Shown here: positions 22,822 to 32,235 of the stretch, one piece after another | Position numbering within the stretch: position 1 is the first letter of the stretch | Layout: each line of letters begins with the position of its first letter | Origin: Cryptomeria japonica | Lineage: Eukaryota; Streptophyta; Pinopsida; Cupressales; Cupressaceae | Assembly: GCF_030272615.1 (NCBI RefSeq) | Contig: NC_081411.1 | Span: 44,281,517-44,345,516, forward strand | Reading direction: 5' to 3' | DNA length: 64,000 nucleotides | Made by a program: the position numbers and the translations under genes | Notes under the pieces: model-generated | What the model saw: the letters and a program-made list of their open reading frames with translations, nothing else | Database searches by the model: none | Told to the model about the DNA's origin: nothing

Positions 22822-23817
22822 ATGGAGATAGTAGATGTTGAAAGTTACAATTGTTCAGGTCGACAACAAATACAAAACATTGACAATGTACTGAAGTGCA
22901 ATGGACTATATAGAGCACATAATTTTAAGTACAATATAGGTGACTGTCTATTTGATTCCTTTGAACTATTGCTCGAAGGAAAATACACATCAATTGAACT
23001 TCGAAATGGGACAATCGACTACTTTGAAACATGTATTGCAAGAGGTGAAATAGAAGCAATCAACTCATAGAACCTTGAACTACATCCACCAACTCTTCTA
23101 GAACTACACAATGTCCCAGATCAAGAAACATATCTACGTAAGATGAGATTGTTTGCAAAACCATGTACACCACCCACTGAAGTTGGATTATGGGGAGACA
23201 TATTTTGTATACATTGGCTATCGAACTGGTTAAAAATACAAATATGTGTTTGGTCAACAACAGTGGGGAAGAAGTACTTGCACTACAACAAATCATTGCA
23301 AAGTGAGAGATATTACCTCTTGTTCCATGATGCTAATCCTCGTAGTGGTCATTTCGAACCACTATTAAGACTTGAAAACAAACATGCCAAATATCAACAA
23401 AATACACGATTATCTGAACTTAAACAACTCATTAGAAACAAGATAGAAGATGAAATTATAGACAGTCAGAAAAGACAAAAGCTTGAAATTAACAGTAGCA
23501 GTCCAAAAGATGAAACTGAAAAACAAAAGACCAATCATAAAACGAAAATAACATTACACGAACTTAAGAAAATGATAAGAAAAAAAAGAGAAGAAGAAAT
23601 TATAGACCATGCAAAAAGGCCAAAGTTTGAAATTGACAATATTAGTTCAGAACAGGAGACTAGAGAACAAAATAGCAATCTCAAAAAAAAAATAACATTT
23701 CACCAATTGAAGAAAATGATTAGAAATAATCAAGAGCATCAAAACATTGAAGAAAATGCGCATAAAATGTTTCAAACTCTGAACACAACTTCAAATGATA
23801 ATAATACAACACAATGA
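22822..23817 (+). pseudogene. OTU-family cysteine protease-like region with three-copy basic repeat
   Basis: A start at 22822 (MEIVDVESYN) leads to NIGDCLFDSFELL, the Asp-x-x-Cys block of OTU deubiquitinase-like proteases. A WGDIFCIHWLSNWL segment follows, and then SGHFEPLLRL, which holds the expected catalytic His. One TAG (23068) interrupts the domain between the Cys and His blocks. After the OTU domain come three diverged copies of a unit of about 45 residues built on 'LKxxIRxK-ExEIIDxxKRxKxEI', very Lys/Arg/Glu-rich. The segment runs in the same frame as the Rep region; only the TGA at 23815 separates them, so both were probably one polyprotein. The OTU role in such transposons is unproven; processing or deubiquitination are the usual suggestions. 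Confidence 0.75.
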
Positions 23818-23829
23818 GAGCAAAGTATA

Positions 23830-26337
23830 ATGATAAAATCAAGAAAGTCAACAAGGATAAAATCTTACTCTCCAATTGACATTTACGAAAGAACAATTGA
23901 AGACACCCCAAAACATACATGTACAATATGCCATGTATTACATTTCAGAAAAGATATGAGAACCATCAAAGAAAAAGTAAAACAAATATATTATAAGTTA
24001 GTAAAATCTGATAATACTATATTGACAGATTCCATATGTCGAATATGCTTTACTAATTTGAAGCAATCCAAGTTGCCTAAGTATGCTACACCAAGTAATA
24101 TACGGACAAACAAACCATTGCACTATGTACAAAATCTCTTGCTACTAGAAGAACGACTTGTTTCACTCAGAATTGCATTCGCTCAAATATGGGAGTTAGG
24201 CTATAAAAGATCCCAAATAGGACTTACAAGCTCTATTATTAATGTTCCCGTGAACATGAACATAATACAAAAAGCACTATCACAACCAATCAATAGTACA
24301 CCAATGATAGTTGTATATCTCAAAAGACGCTTGTAGTATAAAAATGCCTTCCAAAAGGGAATGATACGCCCAAACATTGTCATGCAAGCTCTAACCCAAT
24401 TGGTTGAAACAAAACTATACAAATGGTAAAATGTCCAAATTAATGAGGACTGGAAAGCCTGTTTCGAGACTAACAATGAAGATGAAAACAACAGTGAACT
24501 TAGTACAAGTGATAATGAGTCAGAAAGTGAGAAAGAACAAGAACATCCATCTGAAACATTGATACATGGATTCACTGAATCTACATCTATACAAAAAATG
24601 GATGATAAAGTCATTGAAATTGCACCTGCACAAGATTTCTATCCAATTGGAATCTTCAAGGACACATATGCCGAAGAAATGAATTTTCCAACATTATTCT
24701 TTGGTAATCCTCGTGATGAAGACATTGTTAAAAGATTTAGCTACCAAAAGATTGCACAATGGGAACTGACAAATTCAAATAGACAATTTGCATACCACAC
24801 AACAAACTTATTCTTCAAAACAATCAAAGTACTTATATGACAAGTTTTGTCCACAATGTGGATATGAATTCGAAAAGGGCAGCTAAAGGGAAGAAAGCTA
24901 TGTGCAAAGCATGTGAAGGAGAAGCCAAACCTAGAGAAATTGTTGAAATCAGATATAGGCTACACAGATTTCAAAAGAATAAGAATATCACCAGGCTACA
25001 CACAACAACTTAAAAAGAACATATTTGCAATGATACGACAACTTGGACCTCCAACTTTTTTTGTTACTTTCACTAGTGTAGAACAAAATTGGGACCCCCT
25101 CGCAAATTCACTGCAACACTTACAAACTTTACACCAATCAAAACTAGAAAAACATGAATCTTATCAAACAAAGGAAATTGATAAATTCCAATTGATAAAA
25201 AATGATCCAATCACTTGTGCACGATACTATAGGCATAGGATAAATGCATTAAAAAAATTGATATTTACAGATTCCAGCTTCTTTGGAAATGTCATAGATT
25301 ACTTCTCTGTAACTGAATTTCAAAATCGAGGAAATGAACATGACCATTTCCTCTTATGGATTCAGAATGCACCGGTTTATGGGAAAGACAAGTATATAGA
25401 CATAATACAATTTGTTGACAAGTATATCACTTGTAGCACAGAACATTTGAGTCCTGATTTAGCTATACTGCACAAACATCACCACACAAGGCAATGTAAG
25501 AGATCTAGAAGAAGAGTTTGTAGATACAATTTCCCCATTCCAACAATGCAAAATACTACAATAATGCAACCATTGCCAGAAAAAAATGAAACCCTAACTA
25601 CCATTGCAACAAACATAAATTTGAAATTGCAAAAAGGAAACTATGACAGTTCATACACCTTGCAGATGTTCTTAAATGAAATGCAGTTAATAGAGGAAGA
25701 ATACATATTAGCTCTTCGATCTACAATACTTAGACCGACACTACTACAAAGAAAGCCATCACAAATATGGAACAATAGTTTCTCAAAAAAAAAAACTCCC
25801 CTATGGAAGGCTAATACAGATGCACAATATATCCTAAATGCATATGCTGCAACAATGTATTGCAGTTCATACATGGCAAAAGTTGACAAATCAATGACCT
25901 GCGCTTTCCAAAAAATTTGAAAAGATCACCAACAAGATAATATTGATGCAATCAAGATGATAAGTAAATTTGGAAATGCTTTGCTAAACCTTCAACAAAT
26001 GTCATCACAGCAAGCTGCACACATTGTTCTATCACTACCACTAAATTATAGCTCAAGAAAATGTGTATTCATAGATACACGATCTGACAATGACTGTACA
26101 TTCATACTTAAATCTATGAAACAAATCAAGAACGAACCAGATGAATTTGAAAACATAATTTGCAAATCCATTATAGACTATTATATAAATCAGCCCAACT
26201 CTATTGCAAACATTTGCCTTGCACAATTTGTCTCTGAATATAACAAAAATGGTACACATATCGAACGTAAAAAAAAACCAAATATTATACGTTATATCAA
26301 TTTCAACAAACATAAAACCACTGTTGAGAGCAATTAG
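23830..26337 (+). pseudogene. Helentron transposase N-terminal half: DUF6570 and HUH Rep nuclease
   Basis: It begins with a zinc-binding-like CTICHVLHFRKDM and a second CRIC pair. A DUF6570-like core follows (LLEERLVSLRIAFAQI, then NVPVNMN, then VYLKRRL). Next comes the Helitron-like Rep domain: QLGPPTFFVTFTSVEQNWDP, the HUH motif in EFQNRGNEHDHFLLW (about 25320-25350), FVDKYITC with a candidate catalytic Tyr, and a His/Cys block ending CRYNFPIP. A late segment (MSSQQAAHIVLSLPLNYSSR) is the usual bridge to the helicase. This domain would nick and rejoin DNA for rolling-circle transposition. Stops at 24334, 24427, 24838, a further TGA near 24868, and 25918 break the frame, which shifts near 26337. 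All could come from CAG, CAA or CGA codons. Confidence 0.88.
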
Positions 26338-26339
26338 TA

Positions 26340-28739
26340 TTGTACGTGCCATTTACGACACATGAGAATACTTTGAAAGATAATTTCAATTCATGGGTAA
26401 GTGCATATGTACATCATGAAAGAACAATACAAATGAATCATTCAAAGTTTACGTACATCAGTACTTCTGCTTGGGGTGACATTGACGAAGCTGTAAATGA
26501 TATAAACTTACAAAATCAAAACATACAGGACGAGGCCTCCTCATTTACAAATTCTAAAGACAAGGAACTGTACGACATACAACCAGACATGAACAATATA
26601 GGAGACCAAAAGATTTTAAGCAAATTAGTAACGTCCTTTGAAATTGGACAACACCCACAAATAATGGGTAATAACAAGTACTTCAAACTAAGGAAAATGC
26701 TTAATAAAGAACAAGAACAAATTGTGAAGGACATTGTGATTAAAAAATTAAAAAATATGAGAACTCCATTGCACTTGTTTCTAACAGGAGGAGTAGGAAC
26801 TGGAAAGACTTTCATTGCGAACGCAATATACGAAGCACTAGTACATATTTATAACACCTCTATCGAAAACAATCCAGACAAACCAAAGGGTCTTAAAACG
26901 GCATTCACTAGAAAAGCAACATACAAAATAGGTGGAATCACATTACATTCAACCTTTCACATTCCATTTAACAAATCTGAATTTCTTCCACTCAATACTG
27001 AAACACTAGACAAAATGTCAAAGCATTACAAACAACTCCACGTACTTCTTATAGATGGAATATCACTTGTGGTCTCTACATTCTTACGGTGCATTGACAA
27101 AAGGTTACGTGACATAATGCAAATGCCCACTGCACATTTTGGGAACCTTGACACGATCTTTGTTGGAGATCTATATCAAGCACAACCTGTACTTGACTCT
27201 GTTGTCTTTGAAAATAAACCAACTCAAAAAGAATTGATGCCCTACAACTTTTGGAAAGAGAAAATAAGGTGTTATTCACTGAATTGTATAATGAGACAAA
27301 AATATGACATTTTTATATCAATCCTTAATAGAATTCTCATTGGGTTACAAACAAACAATGATTTGCATTATCTCAATCAACATTGCTCACGCCCACCACC
27401 CATTGACCCAACATTTCCTTTCCTATTTTATAGGAAAAAGGATGTTGATGAACACAACAATAAAATACTATCTATCATTTCAGACAATGCCATTGTCATA
27501 GATGCAATCGATGAATATGAAGAAAATAATTTTACAATAAGATTGTACAATCATACGACTATGTTGCCCACATAGATAAAATTGAAACAAAACATTCTTG
27601 TCGAAATCTATGCAGGCAACTATAACACAAAAGATGGTCTAGTCAATGGAACAGATGGAATATTTAAAGCATACACAAAATACAATGACATTGACATAGT
27701 ATGGCTCAAAATAAACAACCCTACAATAGGACAACAAGAAAGGAAAAAACTAGCTGAATGCTACACAAATGACATTGATAAACAATGGGTACCTATACTT
27801 TGCATTGCTAGACCCATTCGAAAAATATCAATGAACAACAAAATAACCATTAGAAAACAATTTCTTATACAAGTAGCATGTGCAAGAACCATACATCGGT
27901 CACAAGAACTAACAATGGAAGGTCTAGCATTTGATCCCACAACCGTTCAACAACATGGCCTCGCATATACCACACTTTCACGTACCAAATCAATGCAATC
28001 ATTATTCTTGCTCAAACCTCTAACTACAAACAATTTCAAAATAAAGAAAAAAATACATCTTGAAATGTCATGCCTTCAAACCAATGCAACATGGCAATTT
28101 GAAAACATTAATGTATGTTCCCACAACATGCCACAACTTTTGCTCTGCACATTAAACACTCGTAGTTTACAAGCACACACAAATGACATTCTAAATGACT
28201 ATGACATAATGTCTTCTGACATCATTTGTCTAAAGGAGGTTCATAACCATCCTCATCAAAGTAACACTTTACTAAACCTTTACAATTGTGTTGCTATACA
28301 TAACATACATGGCATTATGACTTTAACTAAGAAACATCTACAAATCTCAAAAATAAAAGAACATAGATCAACAAATGTAGAAGCAATGACAATAACAACA
28401 CAGTTCTTGAACAATGATCTCAATGTTTGTAATGTTTATGCAAGACCAAATGCTCCTATACTTGAAATTTTAACAATCATGAACAAAGTACTATCCCGCA
28501 CCCTCCCCCAAAAAATACTATACATTGTGGAAGATTTCAATATTGACATGGCCATACAAAGCAAACGCCAAAAATTGCTTGCGAATTATATGAAAAAACA
28601 CAATATACATTTCTTGTTAGACCATTCACACACAATAAACAAACCATTAATTGATCACATATGGTCAAATTCATACAAAAACATATGCTCCATTTATAAA
28701 ACAGAGGCATACTGGACTAATCACCTTGCTACTTTATGA
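26340..28739 (+). pseudogene. Helentron transposase C-terminal half: PIF1 helicase and EEP endonuclease
   Basis: VPFTTHENTLKDNFNSW restarts the frame after the shift. The helicase has Walker A GGVGTGKTF (about 26788-26814), a Walker B-like LLIDGISLV in which the usual Glu is Gly, FVGDLYQAQPV, and the late motif ACARTIHRSQELTMEGLAF. One TAG at 27573 splits it. From about 28125 an endonuclease/exonuclease/phosphatase domain follows: LCTLNTRSL, IICLKEVH, VEDFNIDM (usually GDFN), LIDHIW and YWTNHLAT. The missing Walker B Glu and the altered GDFN suggest that this copy is inactive even apart from stops. The fusion of endonuclease to helicase is the diagnostic Helentron feature. Confidence 0.88.
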
Positions 28740-28953
28740 ACATGCATATCACTGATTCAACAAACTAAAATTCATAATACTAATAAAAATAACAAATAGA
28801 ATCACAAATACGCATTGTTTGAATATAATAGAATTGCAATTTCCATAACACATAAAATTTTGCATCTACAATTCACAAACAATTTATCCAAAAATGCAAA
28901 CAAAACATGACAATTATAAAATTTATTCCAATATTACATATCTTTTTTTCCAG

Positions 28954-30410
28954 GAGAACAATGGAGCCAAGAGATCAGGAAAACAAACACAAATCAATCA
29001 AGAATAGATCACAAAAAGGTATTGAACTTATCTTATCTCAAATTAATTAAGATTATGTAAAGTTAGCAATATTAATGCACTAGTCTTACGATTCTTGCAG
29101 ATCAAAAGTCAAAGGACAAAATGCCATATCTATTGAAGACTTGAACGCAAGGAAAGAAGGTAACATCTTCCAAGGGGATGTGCTCATTGTCTACAAAGCC
29201 ACACTTGACAAAGTGAACAAAGCAAGGCCTGTCCTCCGTGCAGATCTAACAGATTTAAAAGCTGAAATGACAATTACAGTTAATGTTAATGGTGATCTTG
29301 TAGAAAAATATGAGGAAAAAATAGTGGCAAATTCTGCAATTTGCATTTCAGGATTTGATATTGCCCCAAAGACAGACTACGATCGTGGTGACAGTGACTG
29401 CATATTAATCCTCAAAGATTCTACCGCAATTGAAACAATGCCACGCATGTGTCAAGAATACAATTTCATACCAAGCACCACAATAAAACAACTATGCTTC
29501 AGTACAAATGAGTACCCCATTGGAACAATTGGAGCTTTGGTAACAAGGACAGGCAAACAAGGTTCACAATACACACTTGACATCAAAGATGGTGACAATG
29601 AAACAGACAAAGTATAGGTAAAAAAGTTCATAATTGTTTCCAAATAACCTGTTCCAAACTTCTGTTCAGTATAGGAAAATACTTTGCATACAAAAAAATT
29701 TCACACAAAATAACTAACCATGTTACTCTTCAATAGTTGTACCTGCACCAAAGTTTTGGCCAGCAATGCCTCACAATAGAAGACCACCTACAAAGGAATG
29801 AAATCCCTGCAATGCTCTTCAGAAATGTTGTAAAAAAAGTGGACCAAAGAATAACATTCCGCACAAGCCTTTCAACATTCATATGCAAGCTCAATGACAA
29901 AAGAACATTGAAAAGTCTCAATGGCTTACTTAATACAACTTATGAGGTAACTATTTTCACAACATGCATCTCTTCATTTTACAAATGCACTGTTTGCACA
30001 CCACATTAACATTTACACCTCTCTTACAGGTTGATGGTATCCTTAAAGTGGCAAATCCATTCTCAGTTCCATTCTATGCATTTTGCTCACAATGCAGTTA
30101 TAAATTTGAAAACTATGGCATGCTTGAAGACAACACTGCTCACTGCACCAGGTGTCACCAAAAAGTCACCTATGTATACTCACTTCACCTCAACACAATA
30201 CTTACAACTGAAAATAAACAAACTATACAATGTTCTCTTGATAAGTCCACAATTGAACAATTGTTGCCAGCTCTTCAAAATACTACATATGAAGATTACA
30301 AAGAAGACAAATCAAGAGTTATCTTCATTCTACGTGATTTTACAACTAAGGGCCACTTCACTCTCAACCAAAACAATCTCATTACTCATGCCTTTGTTCT
30401 TCAGGAGTGA
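28954..30410 (+). pseudogene. RPA1-like ssDNA-binding protein, four exons, two premature stops
   Basis: The exons are 28954-29018, 29101-29617, 29737-29946 and 30030-30410. All junctions carry GT...AG and join in frame. Exon 2 contains OB-fold-like sequence resembling RPA70 DNA-binding domains A/B (PVLRADLTDLKAEMTI, then CISGFDIAPKTDYDRGD). The last exon has the zinc ribbon of domain C (CSQC, 19 residues, then CTRC), followed by VYSLHLNTIL. In-frame TAG codons occur near the end of exon 1 and as the last codon of exon 2, where the donor consensus would prefer CAG. RPA-like proteins accompany many plant and animal Helitrons and would bind the displaced single strand. The N-terminus must lie in an exon before 28954 that I could not define. 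Confidence 0.65.
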
Positions 30411-31411
30411 TTTCTACAAAAAGGTAAACATGATACATTACATTAACCTTTATACATTTCAAACATTTTTATTAACTCTACACTATAACAAATACTAATT
30501 TACAAACAATAAAACCAATTTATGTTTTGCAGGAAGGACACAATCTCTAAGGCAGAAATCAGGGATACTTGTCATATGGAACAACTTCACTGAAATAGAC
30601 TACTACTACTTAACAAATAAAAGCAAATTAGATACAAATTTGCTTTCTCTGTTAAAACTTTATATTTATCTTGCACTCTACAAACTGTTGCTTACTGCAC
30701 TATAAGACTCAACAACTTTTTTAAAATGTTGCTAATGCTGACAAGACAAATTTATTATATTATGCACTGTCCAATAAGACAAAATTTATTATACTTAGTT
30801 GTCCTTTTCGAAGACTGGATCTACTGATATGTGATTTAGGAAAAAAATTATGTGCTCTATAAGAGTATATTTAATTGTTTGAAGAATTATTTTTATAGGC
30901 ATTTCTTTTTATGACTTAGTACAGGCCCTATCAAAAGATGTTTGCATATTTGGAACACTGTTTCTGTGACCAGTAAATGTAATGTTGGAAATGTTTTTTA
31001 TTTGCATCTATCATATTTGTAAATGTAACAAGTTTCTAATTTCTATCATATTTATGTCTCATTTTTTAGAATTATGCTTTCAAACTTAGTTACATGTTTT
31101 TGTGCATGCTCATTTTTTCATATGTTATTTGTTTACTTAGAGATGAATTTTGCATTCAATTCTATTATACTCTCTTTTATATTCAATTCTCATAATTGCC
31201 AATCGTTCCAAAGCACAAAAGTTAAAACAGGGAGCGACTATGTTGGCAATGCTCATCGAATTTCAATTTACCATGGCAATGCCATTTCCTTCAAAATGTC
31301 AAATGCACTTCCAACAATCTTTATACTAATCATAAACAACTCGGCAGGAACTTGATGCTTTGCGTCTCTTGTTCTATTATGTTCTTGATTGTAACAATTG
31401 GGTTGACATTA
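30411..31411. other. Non-coding stretch, probable transposon 3' flank
   Basis: AT-rich, with no convincing gene. The frame 31074-31355 is Phe/Ser/Asn-rich and looks like chance. The transposon terminus probably lies in this interval, but no CTRR end preceded by a strong hairpin was found. Confidence 0.4.
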
Positions 31412-31693
31412 TTTAAGATGATATATTAAAAAATATTTAAGACAATCTTTTTAGTTAATAAAAAAGAAAAAATATTTAAGACAAACTTTTTAGTTAAAAA
31501 AAAGAATTGAGGGATATCAATTCTATCATATTCATCATCCTTTATTTAGAAACCTTCCACACAACAAAACTTCATCCTTCATGGACTCATTCAAAACTAT
31601 TCAACTTCATTAACCACTAAAGAAGATTTGTTGACTAATATATCATTATATTTAAAAAAATACTTTTTAATTGAAAATAAAAATAAATGCACT
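31412..31693 (+). repeat. Direct repeat, copy 2, upstream of the TNL gene
   Basis: Homologous to 10417-10670 in the same orientation. This copy has an extra internal duplication of ATATTTAAGACAAWCTTTTT-AGTTAA. Its position in the presumed promoter region of the resistance gene suggests the distant copy came from a duplicated gene-flanking region. Confidence 0.75.
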
Positions 31694-32235
31694 TCCTCCG
31701 GCTTAATTACAGGAAGGGTAAAAAACAATGCAAATCTAACCAAGTGCGGCTGTAGCTGAAGTTGAATGATTGGACACAGGCGTCACAATAAAGAGAAAAA
31801 TGCAGATTCCTCAAGATTTTTGTGTGCTGTGGGGCTAAGTTTGTCAGGCATTAAATCTATTGTAAATTTGTAGAAAGAGGAGAAATCGCCTAATGAAAAT
31901 TCCGTGGGCTCTTTTACAATGCCGCTGACTCATAGAAAAGTGGGTTCGAAACAAAAACTCGCACAAAGAATCTACTGGCTTTGTTTAAAGACATGCCTTT
32001 ACTCACGCGTTTTCGTACAAATGCCTTGACCGTTCTATCCCAGCCCTACCTCTTCCGTGAATTATTTTCCCGCATTTGCTCACGATTCCACATTATTCAC
32101 TCAATCTTATCTCATCTCTGTTTCTTTCTTTTGCATTTTCTTCGATTTGCCCTTCTGATCAGTTATCTGACAATATCCTAGCCCGCTTCCATTTTTAAAT
32201 CTTGTTTGTTTCACTTCCAGTTCCATTTGATTCCA
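31694..32235 (+). promoter_or_regulatory. Presumed promoter and 5' UTR region of the TNL gene
   Basis: Non-coding, less AT-rich than the DNA to its left, with a pyrimidine-rich leader (about 32090-32220) typical of plant 5' UTRs. No clear TATA box or defence element could be assigned. The first in-frame ATG of the gene is at 32236. Confidence 0.4.

Larger units (their letters stand above)
22822..30410 (+). mobile_element. Helentron-like (Helitron2-type) rolling-circle transposon, decayed; ends not found
   Basis: The span covers an OTU protease-like region, a basic repeat linker, DUF6570, HUH Rep, PIF1 helicase and an EEP endonuclease in one long broken frame, then a spliced RPA1-like gene. 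Canonical plant Helitrons encode Rep-Hel, often with RPA, and lack the C-terminal endonuclease. The endonuclease and OTU are features of Helentrons, described mainly from animals, fungi and oomycetes. The true element is larger than the coding span. I could not find the TC...CTRR ends of canonical Helitrons or the short terminal repeats of Helentrons in the AT-rich flanks. The genes at 18560 and 20873 may belong to it. Confidence 0.8.

Noticed and set aside
24841..24912. A zinc-ribbon protein in another frame (CPQCGYEFEKG)
   Set aside because: The transposase frame continues through here with normal Helitron spacing if two TGA codons are read as mutated Arg codons.
28961..29018. ATG at 28961 as the start of the RPA-like protein
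   Set aside because: From this ATG the phase at the first junction is wrong and exon 2 stops at once. The frame starting at the acceptor (28954) joins correctly.
10417..31693. The two distant repeats as LTRs of a 21 kb retrotransposon
   Set aside because: No TG...CA ends, primer site or polypurine tract beside them. The block contains a rolling-circle transposon and not a retroelement.
32206..32235. An earlier start for the TNL protein
   Set aside because: The upstream in-frame codons begin with TTG, not ATG. The first ATG is at 32236.
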